Of a stretch of DNA of 64,000 bases, positions 39,532-47,355 are shown piece by piece; position 1 is the stretch's first letter; each line of letters starts with the position of its first letter. A program made the translations under genes and the position numbers. The notes under the pieces are model-generated. The model searched no databases and was not told where the DNA came from. It worked only from the letters and a program-made list of their open reading frames with translations. Source of the stretch: Aureimonas sp. Leaf427 (GTDB taxonomy: Bacteria > Pseudomonadota > Alphaproteobacteria > Rhizobiales > Rhizobiaceae); contig NZ_LMQW01000051.1 in the NCBI RefSeq assembly GCF_001425485.1, positions 255,617 through 319,616 on the forward strand, in the 5' to 3' direction.

Positions 39532-40197
39532 TCAGCTGGGCTTGCGGCCGAGTTCGATCGTCAAATCGTTCAGCGTGCCCTGGATATGAGCCGAGCAGAG
39601 CTTGGCGGAGGCCGTGCGGTCCTTGGCTTCCCAGGCAGCGAAGAGGGCCTCGTGCTCGCCGATAGCCCGGTCCGGCCGGCCGCTCGCCTGGAGATGGTGC
39701 ACGACGTAGCGCTCGGCGATGATCTGGAGGCGTTCGGTCGTCTGGATCGTCACGGGGCGGGCGCAGGGGCGCACCAGGGCCATGTGGAAAGCCCGGTTCA
39801 GCGGACCCGCCGCCGCCTTGCCGCCGGCGGCCGAGGCGTTGAGAGCGGCCAGCGCCGCGCGGGCGACCAGGATGTCGCCGGGGCTCGCCTTCGCGCAGGC
39901 CGCCGCGACCGCGTCCGGCTCGATCTTCAGGCGCAGCTCGAACACGTCGTAGGCTTCCGCGGCCGATAGCGGGCGCACGAAATAGCCGCGATTGGCCTTA
40001 GCGAGAACGAGGCCTTCCTGTTCGAGCTTGGCGAAGGCCTCGCGCAGCGGGATCTTGCTGACGCCGAGTTCGGCCGCCAGCGCATCCTGCCGGATCGCGC
40101 CGTCCTCGGACAGCTCGCCCGCGACGATCCGGTCGCGGACGATATCGACGATGCGCGCGGCAAGACCGGTCCGCACGAGGAGCGGCGTCGCGCTCAT
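39532..40197 (-). CDS. GntR-family (FCD) regulator of the hydroxyproline cluster
   Basis: A 221-residue regulator with an N-terminal GntR winged helix (ARIVDIVRDRIVAGELSEDGAIRQDALAAELGVSKIPLREAFAKLEQEGLV) and a C-terminal helical FCD ligand domain. It ends the minus-strand operon, and its ATG overlaps the epimerase stop by 4 bases. It probably binds the palindrome at 42137-42153 and responds to a hydroxyproline-pathway intermediate; that link is inference from position. Confidence 0.9.
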   Translation of the reverse strand: MSATPLLVRTGLAARIVDIVRDRIVAGELSEDGAIRQDALAAELGVSKIPLREAFAKLEQEGLVLAKANRGYFVRPLSAAEAYDVFELRLKIEPDAVAAACAKASPGDILVARAALAALNASAAGGKAAAGPLNRAFHMALVRPCARPVTIQTTERLQIIAERYVVHHLQASGRPDRAIGEHEALFAAWEAKDRTASAKLCSAHIQGTLNDLTIELGRKPS

Positions 40198-41192
40198 ACG
40201 ACCTGGAAGCCCTGCCAGAACGTGTCCGCCCGGTCGATCCAGATCGTGTTGAAGCCGGTCGCGATGGCCGAGCCTTCGATCGAAGGGATGATGGCGGCCT
40301 CGCCGGCCAGGTCCGTCTTGGCTTCGACGCGGCCGGTGAAGCGGCTGCCGATATAGCTTTCGTGGACGAAGCGGTCGCCGACGGCGAGGCTCCCCTTGTC
40401 CGCCAGATGGGCGAGGCGGGCGGAGGTGCCGGTGCCGCAGGGCGAGCGGTCGATGGCGCGGTCGCCGTAGAAGACGGCGTTGCGCCCGTCCGCCCCGTTA
40501 CCGCGAGGCTTGTCGGCCCAGAGGACATGGCTGACGCCGCGGATCGTCGGGTCCAGCGGATGAACCGGCGTGAAGGCCTCGCCGACGAGCCGGCGAACGG
40601 AAGCGGACAGCTCGATCAGCCGCGCCGCCCCGAGATCGTCCAGCGAAGTGTAGGCGCCCTGCGGCTCGACGATGGCGTAGTAGTTGCCGCCATAGGCTAC
40701 ATCGACCGACAGCGGGCCGAAATCCGGCACGTCGATGGCGATGCCACGCGCCGCGACATAGGCGGGAACGTTGGTGATGCGCACGAAGCTGACGCGATCG
40801 CCCTCGGTGCCGTAGGCGACGTCGATGATGCCGGCCGGCACCTCGATGCGCAGCTTGCCCTGCTCGCGCGGCTGGATCAGCCCGTGTTCCAGGCCGAAGG
40901 TCACCATGCCGATCGTGCCATGGCCGCACATGGGCAGGCAGCCGCTCGTCTCGATGAAGAGGATGCCGATATCGGTGTCCTCGCGGGTCGGCGGATAGAG
41001 GAAGCCGCCCGACATCATGTCGTGGCCGCGCGGCTCGAAGCAGAGCGAGGTCCTGATCCAGTCGAAGCGCTGGAGGAAGTCCTGGCGGCGCTCCGACATG
41101 GAGGCGCCTCGCAGGAGCGGCGCGCCCCCGGCGACGAGGCGCACGGGGTTTCCCGCCGTGTGCCCGTCGATGCAGAAGAACGTGTGCCGCAT
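40194..41192 (-). CDS. 4-hydroxyproline 2-epimerase (proline racemase family)
   Basis: A 332-residue proline-racemase-fold protein. Both catalytic positions are Cys (MCGHGTIG and DRSPCGTGTSAR), which favours racemase/epimerase over dehydratase. Neighbours (DHDPS-like deaminase, FAD amine oxidase, GntR regulator) point to trans-4-hydroxy-L-proline being converted to cis-4-hydroxy-D-proline. The substrate-specific pocket cannot be confirmed by eye. It lies 5 bases after the DHDPS-family gene. Confidence 0.88.
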   Translation of the reverse strand: MRHTFFCIDGHTAGNPVRLVAGGAPLLRGASMSERRQDFLQRFDWIRTSLCFEPRGHDMMSGGFLYPPTREDTDIGILFIETSGCLPMCGHGTIGMVTFGLEHGLIQPREQGKLRIEVPAGIIDVAYGTEGDRVSFVRITNVPAYVAARGIAIDVPDFGPLSVDVAYGGNYYAIVEPQGAYTSLDDLGAARLIELSASVRRLVGEAFTPVHPLDPTIRGVSHVLWADKPRGNGADGRNAVFYGDRAIDRSPCGTGTSARLAHLADKGSLAVGDRFVHESYIGSRFTGRVEAKTDLAGEAAIIPSIEGSAIATGFNTIWIDRADTFWQGFQVV

Positions 41193-41197
41193 GAGCG

Positions 41198-42112
41198 TCA
41201 GGCCGCCTTGGCGGGAGCAAGGCTCGGGCGCGTCGCGGCGGCCCGCTCGACCATCGCCGTCACCTCGGCGCGGCGCGCGCCGGTCAGCGGCAGGCGCGGC
41301 ATGCGCACGCGCTCGGAGCCGCGGCCCATGATCTGTTCGGCCAGCTTGATCGACTGGACGAGATCGTGCTCGGCGTCGAGATGGAGAAGCGGCATGAACC
41401 AGCGGTAGATCGCGCGGGCCGTCTCCCAGTCGCCGCGGTCGGCGGCGGCGACGAGCTGCACGGATTCCTGCGGGAAAGCGCTGGTGAGGCCGGAGACCCA
41501 GCCCTTGGCGCCGAGCATGAGGCCTTCGAGTGCGACGTCGTCGAGACCGGCGAAGAGCTCGTAGCGGTCGCCGAACTCGTTGAGGAGGTCGGTGAAGCGG
41601 CGCGGATCGGGCGCGCTCTCCTTCACCGCCTTGATGTTCGGCACGTCCTCCAGCGCGTGGAGCACGTCGGCGCCGATGTTCACGCGGTAGGCCGGCGGGT
41701 TGTTGTAGAGCATGATCGGCAGGCTCACCGCCTCGGCGACCGCCTTGAAATGGGCGACCAGCTCGGCGGGCTTGGGCACGTAGACCATGGCCGGCAGCAG
41801 CATCAGGCCGTCCGCGCCGAGCTTCTCGGCGTCGCGGGCATAGGCGACGGCGCGTCGGGTGTCGAACTCGGAGACGCCGGTGACGACGGGCACGCGGCCC
41901 GCGACGGCTTCGACCGCGCCCTTCAGGATGGTGCGCTTTTCTTCGGGGTCGAGCGAGTTGTTTTCGCCGCAGGTGCCCATGACGATCAGACCGTTCACGC
42001 CGTCGCGGACCAGCGCGTCCTGAACCTTCTGCGTCGCGTCGTGGTCGACCGCGAGGGTCTCGTCGAACTGCGTGGTGACTGCGGGAAACACGCCATGCCA
42101 GCCGGTCGTCAT
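41198..42112 (-). CDS. DHDPS-family lyase, probable pyrroline-hydroxycarboxylate deaminase
   Basis: A 304-residue class I aldolase-like TIM barrel of the DapA/NAL family. Visible are GVNGLIVMGTCGENNSLDPEEK, the YNNPPAYRVN tyrosine region and the Schiff-base lysine in IKAVKESAPD. In hydroxyproline clusters this family member deaminates Delta1-pyrroline-4-hydroxy-2-carboxylate to alpha-ketoglutarate semialdehyde. That assignment rests on neighbours. AAAGGAAG precedes the ATG. It leads the minus-strand operon and is divergent from the FAD oxidoreductase. Confidence 0.85.
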   Translation of the reverse strand: MTTGWHGVFPAVTTQFDETLAVDHDATQKVQDALVRDGVNGLIVMGTCGENNSLDPEEKRTILKGAVEAVAGRVPVVTGVSEFDTRRAVAYARDAEKLGADGLMLLPAMVYVPKPAELVAHFKAVAEAVSLPIMLYNNPPAYRVNIGADVLHALEDVPNIKAVKESAPDPRRFTDLLNEFGDRYELFAGLDDVALEGLMLGAKGWVSGLTSAFPQESVQLVAAADRGDWETARAIYRWFMPLLHLDAEHDLVQSIKLAEQIMGRGSERVRMPRLPLTGARRAEVTAMVERAAATRPSLAPAKAA

Positions 42113-42136
42113 CTCGTTCTTCCTTTCGCTCAAAAA

Positions 42137-42153
42137 TCGTATACGATATACGA
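42137..42153. promoter_or_regulatory. Operator palindrome, likely GntR/FCD site
   Basis: TCGTATA-CGA-TATACGA is a perfect inverted repeat with 7-bp arms. The left ten bases, TCGTATACGA, are themselves a perfect palindrome that fits the TNGTNNNACNA-type FCD sites. It lies in the 63-bp space between the two divergent hydroxyproline transcripts, 22-24 bases from each start codon. Confidence 0.7.
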
Positions 42154-42175
42154 CAGAAACGTCGGGGAGCGTCAA

Positions 42176-43441
42176 GTGGCAGCCAATACGGTCGTGATCG
42201 GCGGCGGAATCGTCGGACTTTCCTCGGCGCTTGCCCTGCAGAGGGCAGGGGTCTCGACCCTCGTCGTCGACTCCGGCGGGCCGGACCTGGCGGCCTCCTG
42301 GGGCAATGCGGGCCACATCGCGATCGAGCAGGTCGCCCCGCTCGCCTCCTTCGCCACGATCCGCTCGGCGCCCCGCCGGCTGACGATCGCCGGCGGCGCG
42401 CTGTCGCTTCCCCTTCGCGATGTCGGGCACTGGCTGCCCTTCGCCCTCCGGCTCGCGCGCGCCTCGACGCCGGATCGATACCGGCACGGCGCGGCGATTC
42501 TCGGCGGCCTTCTCGCCGATGCCATGCCGGCCTGGCGCCGGCTCGCCGCGAGCCTTCCCGGCGAGAGCATCCTGAAGGAGGAGGGGCATATCGTCGTCTG
42601 GCACGATCCGCGTGCGGCGGCCCGCGGCGTCGAGGCCTGGACCTCGGCCGATATCGGCACGGCGCGCCTTCGCGTCGCGACGCCGGCCGAGCGACAGGAT
42701 CTGGGTCGCCTCATGGCGGTGCCGCCCGCCGGCGCGCTGATCTTCGAGAACACGGCGCAGGTGTCGAGCCATGCGGCTTTGCGGGAGGGGCTACTCGCCG
42801 CCTTCCGCGCGGCCGGCGGGCAGATGCGGGAGGATCGGGTCCGGGGTCTGACGCTTCGCGGCACGAGAGCCGTGCTGGCGCTGGCGTCGGGCGAGACGCT
42901 GGAGCCGGCCCGCGTGCTCCTTGCAGCCGGGGTGCAGGCCGGCCAGTTGCTGGAGCCGCTCGGCACGCGCGTTCCCATCATCGCCGAGCGCGGCTACCAC
43001 ATCGAAAGCCCCGACCATGGCTGGCCGGAGGGCACGCCGCCGGTCGTCTTCGAGGATCGCTCGATGATCGTGACGCGCTTTTCGGCAGGGCTTCGCGCGG
43101 CGAGCTTCGTGGAGTTCACCGGGCCGCGCTCGCAGCCCGATCCGCGCCGCTGGCGGACGCTGGAGCGCCATGTCAGAGAACTGGGCCTGCCCCTGCGCGG
43201 CACGCCTGCGCGCTGGGCCGGCGCGCGCCCGACCCTTCCCGACTACCTGCCGGCGATCGGCCGGTCCGAAGCGGCGGACAATCTCTTCTACGCCTTCGGC
43301 CATCAGCATCTCGGACTGACGCTCGGCCCGATCACGGGAGAACTCGTGTCGAGCATGATGGCGGGCCCGGGATTGCCGGCGGATCTCGCCTCTGCCCTCA
43401 GTCTCGAGCGCTTCGCCCCCAGGAACGCTTCACGAGTCTGA
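42176..43441 (+). CDS. FAD-dependent oxidoreductase (DadA-like), probable D-hydroxyproline dehydrogenase
   Basis: A 421-residue DAO-fold flavoprotein. The Rossmann GGGIVGLSSALALQRAG binds FAD at the N-terminus, followed by SWGNAGHI (typical of DadA/HypO). The C-terminal HQHLGLTLGPITGELV closes the FAD site. It starts at a GTG with GGGGAG 6 bases upstream. From the cluster it should oxidise cis-4-hydroxy-D-proline to the pyrroline substrate of the DHDPS-like enzyme. No alpha-ketoglutarate-semialdehyde dehydrogenase or transporter is in the window. Confidence 0.87.
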   Translation: MAANTVVIGGGIVGLSSALALQRAGVSTLVVDSGGPDLAASWGNAGHIAIEQVAPLASFATIRSAPRRLTIAGGALSLPLRDVGHWLPFALRLARASTPDRYRHGAAILGGLLADAMPAWRRLAASLPGESILKEEGHIVVWHDPRAAARGVEAWTSADIGTARLRVATPAERQDLGRLMAVPPAGALIFENTAQVSSHAALREGLLAAFRAAGGQMREDRVRGLTLRGTRAVLALASGETLEPARVLLAAGVQAGQLLEPLGTRVPIIAERGYHIESPDHGWPEGTPPVVFEDRSMIVTRFSAGLRAASFVEFTGPRSQPDPRRWRTLERHVRELGLPLRGTPARWAGARPTLPDYLPAIGRSEAADNLFYAFGHQHLGLTLGPITGELVSSMMAGPGLPADLASALSLERFAPRNASRV

Positions 43442-43611
43442 TCATACGTATGCAAGCAGTATCCCGGTGCCGATTGGAGCGCTTGCTCGGGAGGCCGGCG
43501 ATTCGACTGACGCTCCAGTTTTTTGACCAGTACTCTTCATCGAATTGCAAGGCGCTTGAAGCCATATATCCACCGACATGATCGATCCATGAAGATCGTC
43601 TCGGGGGCTGC

Positions 43612-45390
43612 ATGGGGCAAATGGCGTTGACGCGGAAGAGGGGGATCGAACGCGGTCTCAAACTGCCGCCGGAAGATGCTGTCGCCGACGCCTGTCCGAA
43701 GTCGTCGTCGGCGGGGCCGGGAAGCCCTCTGCTCTCGGAGCGCAACAAGCATTTCGAGGCGGCCCTGACCCATATGAATCAGGGGCTCTGCATGTTCGAC
43801 GCGGAGTCCCGCCTTGTCGTCTGCAACCGGCGCTACCACGAGATCTTCAACCTGCCCCATGATCGTCTCGTCTTCGGCATGACGCAGCAGGCGGTGTGCG
43901 AGGTGCTGATCGAGCACGGCTGCTATCCGCCGAACGTGACCTTCGAAGACATACGCGAGTCGACGTGGCAGGCCCTGAAGGCTCAGACGGCCGAACCCAT
44001 CCTGCGCAAGCTCGCGGACGGGCGCATCCTTTCGGTTCTCTACCGGTCGATCGAAGGCGGCGGCTGGGTCTCGACTTTCGAGGACGTCACTCGGCAGCGT
44101 TTGGCCGAGGCCCGGATTGCCCATCTGTCGCGGCACGATGCGCTGACCGATCTGACGAATGTGCGCACGCTTCACACGGAGGCGGGACGTCTTCTGGCAG
44201 GGGTCGATGGCGACGAGCCGGCGCTTGCCGTGCTCTCCGTCGATCTCGATCAGTTCAAGACCGTCAACGATCTCCATGGGCATGTTTCCGGCGACGAGCT
44301 TCTTCTGGCCGTCGCACGGCGCCTTCGCGAGAACACGCGCAAGGGCGATATCATCAGCCGGCTCGGCGGCGACGAGTTCGTGGTCATCTTTCGCGCCCAT
44401 GGTGAAAGTGCCGCTCTCGCCAGCGCGCGCCGGCTGCGCAATGCCCTTGCCGAGCCCTACGATCTCTCCCGGGTCCGTCTGCGCATCAGCGTCAGTATCG
44501 GCGTCTCGATCTGCACCGACGACGCGCCGCAGATCGAAAAGCTCCTACGGGAGGCCGATCTGGCGCTCCGCCACGCCAAATCGAGCGGGCGCGGGGCGAT
44601 CCATCTCTTCGACGCTTCCATGTCCGAACTGGTCAGTCAGCGACACCAGTTGGAGATGGAGCTTCACGCGGCCATCGTCGGCGACCAGTTGGAGCTTCAC
44701 TACCAGCCGCTCGTCGATATTTCGACGAACAGGACCGTCGGCGTGGAAGCGCTGGTGCGCTGGCGCCATCCCACGCGCGGCCTGCTGCCGCCGATGGAGT
44801 TCATCGGTATCGCCGAGGACATCGGCTTGATCGCACCGCTCGGCGAGTGGGTGCTCCGGCGCGCCTGCGCGGATGCGGCAGCCTGGCCGGCGCATATCTC
44901 TGTCGCGGTGAACGTCGCCAGCGCGCAGATGAGCCGGCCGACCTTCGCCGAAACCGTGATCGGCATTCTGGCCGAGACCGGGCTCGATCCCCATCGCCTC
45001 GAGATCGAGCTGACGGAAACCACCCTCTTCGTCGATACGGAAACGACGCTCGGGAACCTCGATGCGCTGAGCGCGCTCGGCATTCGCTTCGCCATCGACG
45101 ATTTCGGCACCGGCTATTCGTCGCTGAGCTATCTCGGCCGCTTTCCCATCGGCAAGATCAAGATCGACCGGTCCTTCATCGTCGCGGCCGAAACGCGCGG
45201 CGATGCGCTGGCGATCATCCGCGCCGTCGCCGGCATCGGTGTCAGCCTGGGCATGACGACGCTCGTCGAGGGCGTGGAGACGCAAGCCCAGCTGAACATC
45301 GCGCGGGCGGAAGGCCTCTCGCAGGTCCAAGGCTACTTTTTCAGCCGACCCGTGCCGAAGGGCGAGATCGTGTCTTTCTTCCACGACTGA
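43612..45390 (+). CDS. PAS-GGDEF-EAL cyclic-di-GMP protein
   Basis: A 592-residue soluble protein. Residues about 42-160 form a PAS-like sensor (HFEAALTHMNQGLCMFD). The GGDEF domain has an intact SRLGGDEF and an RxxD inhibitory site (RKGD) five residues upstream. The EAL domain has EALVRW, DDFGTGYSSL, KIDRSF and EGVET. All catalytic motifs are intact, so both diguanylate cyclase and phosphodiesterase activity are possible. No membrane helix is seen. It stands alone between the hydroxyproline cluster and marC. Confidence 0.9.
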   Translation: MGQMALTRKRGIERGLKLPPEDAVADACPKSSSAGPGSPLLSERNKHFEAALTHMNQGLCMFDAESRLVVCNRRYHEIFNLPHDRLVFGMTQQAVCEVLIEHGCYPPNVTFEDIRESTWQALKAQTAEPILRKLADGRILSVLYRSIEGGGWVSTFEDVTRQRLAEARIAHLSRHDALTDLTNVRTLHTEAGRLLAGVDGDEPALAVLSVDLDQFKTVNDLHGHVSGDELLLAVARRLRENTRKGDIISRLGGDEFVVIFRAHGESAALASARRLRNALAEPYDLSRVRLRISVSIGVSICTDDAPQIEKLLREADLALRHAKSSGRGAIHLFDASMSELVSQRHQLEMELHAAIVGDQLELHYQPLVDISTNRTVGVEALVRWRHPTRGLLPPMEFIGIAEDIGLIAPLGEWVLRRACADAAAWPAHISVAVNVASAQMSRPTFAETVIGILAETGLDPHRLEIELTETTLFVDTETTLGNLDALSALGIRFAIDDFGTGYSSLSYLGRFPIGKIKIDRSFIVAAETRGDALAIIRAVAGIGVSLGMTTLVEGVETQAQLNIARAEGLSQVQGYFFSRPVPKGEIVSFFHD

Positions 45391-45554
45391 TGCTGGCGGC
45401 GCTGGCGAAGGACTGCCGGTATCCCGCGCCCCCCAAAGGTTCGGGAGGCGCGGCGGCGGCCGACGCCGCCGTAACGGCTTCGGCTCCGACATGTCGAAGG
45501 TCGGAGCCGCTGGCGTAATCGAGTCCGGACGATCGAGCATCCCGCCTACAGGAC

Positions 45555-45589
45555 AAAAAAAACCCGCCGCGGACGAACCGGGCGGGTTT
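45555..45589 (-). terminator. Terminator hairpin facing left
   Basis: AAACCCGCC / GGCGGGTTT forms a 9-bp stem with a 12-base loop. Eight As at 45555-45562 become a T-run on the minus strand, so it terminates leftward transcription (from marC, about 200 bases away). It could also weakly stop the GGDEF-EAL transcript. Confidence 0.6.
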
Positions 45590-45618
45590 GAATTTATGCA
45601 TGTATCTGGGAGGAAACG

Positions 45619-45783
45619 ATGCAGGAAGATCTATACATGCTGCGACGCATCATGTCAGCCGCCCGAACGCATGGCTGCTATGCATCTCTGAGTGATCCTC
45701 TGCGATTCGAGGCGGTTGCGGGGAGGAGCGCAGACGGTGCCGCAACGGTGATCGAAGGAAGGAAGATGCTCTCGACCGCTTGA
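45619..45783 (+). CDS. Candidate 54-aa small protein
   Basis: I do not recognise it. The ATG is preceded by GGGAGGAAACG, an excellent ribosome site. The frame encodes 54 residues beginning MQEDLYMLRRIMSAARTHG and ending GRKMLSTA before a TGA. It lies just after the hairpin at 45560-45589 and ends 13 bases before the convergent marC stop. The amphipathic basic N-terminal helix looks like those of rhizobial DUF1127/DUF3563-size miniproteins. Evidence is the ribosome site and uninterrupted frame only. Confidence 0.4.
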   Translation: MQEDLYMLRRIMSAARTHGCYASLSDPLRFEAVAGRSADGAATVIEGRKMLSTA

Positions 45784-45795
45784 TTGCTGCGGTTG

Positions 45796-46476
45796 CTAAG
45801 CGCCGGGACCGCGTCCGATACCCGCCGCGGCCAGCGCCTCCAGGACGCCGCTCAGCGTGATCTGCGTGCCGACGCAGAGAAGGAGGAAGGCCGAAAGACG
45901 GGTGACGACCTGGACGCGCGTCTCGCCGAGAAGGTTGGTGATCGTGTCCGACCAGCGATAGGCGAGCCAGATCAGCACCGCGACCGCGAAGGCCGCCAGC
46001 GACGTGGCGGTGACGAAGCCGATCGAGCCGCCCGCGCCGGATGGCCGGTTCGAGCCGAGCGCGATGGCGACGGAGATCGTTCCCGGCCCGGTCGTCATCG
46101 GCATGGTCAGGGGAAAGAAGGCGACGTCGGCGGAGCCGAGGGCCTCGCCGGCCTGCCGCTGCTTTCGCTCGTCGCGCTGCTCGGGCGCCGAGAGCAGTTC
46201 CCAGGCCCAGGCCGCCACGACGAGGCCGCCGGCGATGCGCAGGGCGGCGATGCTGACGCCGAAGAAGTCCATGACCGCCGTGCCGCCCCAGAGAGCGCCC
46301 AGCATCACCAAGAGAGCATAGACCCCGATGCGGCCGGCGATCTGCTGGCGCTCGCCATGCGATCGATCGGCCGTGACCTGGCTGAAGATGAAGGCGGTGC
46401 CCACCGGATTGACGATCGAGAACAGGGCGGTGAAGGCGAGAAGAAAGCTCCTCACCACGCCGAAATCGTCGCTCAT
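45796..46476 (-). CDS. MarC family membrane protein
   Basis: A 226-residue integral membrane protein with six hydrophobic helices. The MarC signature is visible: LFSIVNPVGTAFIF in helix 1, FFGVSIAALRIAGGLVVA and FFPLTMPMTTGPGTISVAIAL. Once thought to confer multidrug resistance, the family has no proven transport substrate. The start at 46476 matches the family N-terminus; the frame stays open upstream. Confidence 0.88.
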   Translation of the reverse strand: MSDDFGVVRSFLLAFTALFSIVNPVGTAFIFSQVTADRSHGERQQIAGRIGVYALLVMLGALWGGTAVMDFFGVSIAALRIAGGLVVAAWAWELLSAPEQRDERKQRQAGEALGSADVAFFPLTMPMTTGPGTISVAIALGSNRPSGAGGSIGFVTATSLAAFAVAVLIWLAYRWSDTITNLLGETRVQVVTRLSAFLLLCVGTQITLSGVLEALAAAGIGRGPGA

Positions 46477-46578
46477 GCCGCCTCCCATGCACCGCCGGCC
46501 GATGGTGGGCCGGCCAGCGACCTGGAGCAAGGGGGAGGTCGCTTTTCGCGCCGCCGTTCGGGGCCGAAACGAGGGGGC

Positions 46579-46610
46579 ACCGAGGCCGCCCACGGGTGCG
46601 GCGCCTCGGT
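46579..46610 (-). terminator. Possible terminator of the 55-aa gene
   Basis: ACCGAGGC / GCCTCGGT forms an 8-bp stem that can be extended with GC pairs. It lies 25 bases downstream of the stop at 46635 on the minus strand. No clear T-run. Confidence 0.35.
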
Positions 46611-46634
46611 ATGCGAATGGATGGCCCTGCGAGA

Positions 46635-46802
46635 TCAGGCGGCGCTGAAGGCCTCGAGCGCCCGCAGCCGCTCGGCCAGACTCTCCGCCTCGCGCTCGCC
46701 GCTCTTCTCGGCCGGGGACGCATCGCTGTCGCCGTCCATGTCATTCGAAGAAGCAAAGGGCTCGTATGTGTCGAATGCGCCGCGCGCGTCGTCTTCGGTC
46801 AT
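46635..46802 (-). CDS. Small acidic protein, 55 aa
   Basis: Not recognised. The ATG has a near-perfect ribosome site (AAAAGGAGG, 6 bases upstream). The 55-residue product starts MTEDDARGAFDTYEPFASS, is strongly acidic in the first half and ends in a helix (GEREAESLAERLRALEAFSAA). No signal peptide or membrane segment. Immediately upstream are two similar palindromes at 46818-46831 and 46874-46885 of the kind TetR-family repressors bind, so expression is probably tightly controlled. No tetR gene is adjacent. Confidence 0.6.
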   Translation of the reverse strand: MTEDDARGAFDTYEPFASSNDMDGDSDASPAEKSGEREAESLAERLRALEAFSAA

Positions 46803-46817
46803 GGCGAACCTCCTTTT

Positions 46818-46831
46818 CTACCGTTCGGTAG
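46818..46831. promoter_or_regulatory. Perfect 14-bp palindrome, TetR-type operator
   Basis: CTACCG-TT-CGGTAG lies 15 bases upstream of the 55-aa gene's start codon, overlapping its leader. The ACCG..CGGT core is typical of TetR-family operators. Confidence 0.5.
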
Positions 46832-46873
46832 GGAAGGAAATGGAGCAAGCCCGAGCGCCGGTCAAGCGTTTAT

Positions 46874-46885
46874 TATCGATCGGTA
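46874..46885. promoter_or_regulatory. Second, imperfect copy of the TetR-type operator
   Basis: On the minus strand this reads TACCGATCGATA, one mismatch from symmetry and close to TACCGTTCGGTA at 46819-46830. The centres are about 55 bp apart, five helical turns, which would allow cooperative or looped binding. Confidence 0.35.
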
Positions 46886-47040
46886 TAAAAATCATGTTCG
46901 AAGGGATCGATGCCGTTCATCGATGCGAAAGGTTGATGCCTCGTTAAAGAGCCTCCTTCTCAGGGCATGGCTCGCATGCAGGTTTGTGCGTTGCAACATC
47001 AATCGATTTAACCCAGATTTGGACGGAAAGGAGAACCGAT

Positions 47041-47199
47041 ATGAACCTCATGCAGAAGCTCCGCTCCGCTTTCCGTGGCCAGACGGCCAACCGCCTCGAG
47101 ACCGAATACCTCAACGAGGCCGTTTCGATCATCGACCTGGAAAGCCGCCAGCGTCAGATCGACCGCGGCCAGTTCCGCAACCGCAACTATCCGTTCTGA
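47041..47199 (+). CDS. DUF3563 family miniprotein
   Basis: A 52-residue protein with the DUF3563 core: EYLNEAVSIIDLESRQRQIDRGQF, ending in an aromatic YPF. AAGGAG lies 7 bases before the ATG. The family is common in Rhizobiales and Burkholderiales as small, highly expressed helical proteins without known function. Not part of an operon here. Confidence 0.85.
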   Translation: MNLMQKLRSAFRGQTANRLETEYLNEAVSIIDLESRQRQIDRGQFRNRNYPF

Positions 47200-47272
47200 T
47201 CCGATCGGTTCGGCGCGGATTCGCGTCGATCTTCCGGTGAAAAACGACCTCGAGTGATTTCATCCGAGTGAA

Positions 47273-47290
47273 AAGCCGGTCTTCCGGCTT
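47273..47290 (+). terminator. Possible hairpin after DUF3563
   Basis: AAGCCGG-TCTT-CCGGCTT is a perfect 7-bp stem, 74 bases past the DUF3563 stop. There is no T-run, so this is a weak call. Confidence 0.3.
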
Positions 47291-47355
47291 GCGACTCTCG
47301 CCCACTTCGCCCAAAGCTCTGAAACGGCTCAACGGGCGTCGAAGAGGGCGAGTGC

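Noticed and set aside
46517-46546. Rightward terminator-like hairpin (GCGACCT..AGGTCGCTTTT)
   Set aside because: No plus-strand gene ends there; it lies in the marC leader on the other strand, so it was not called a terminator.
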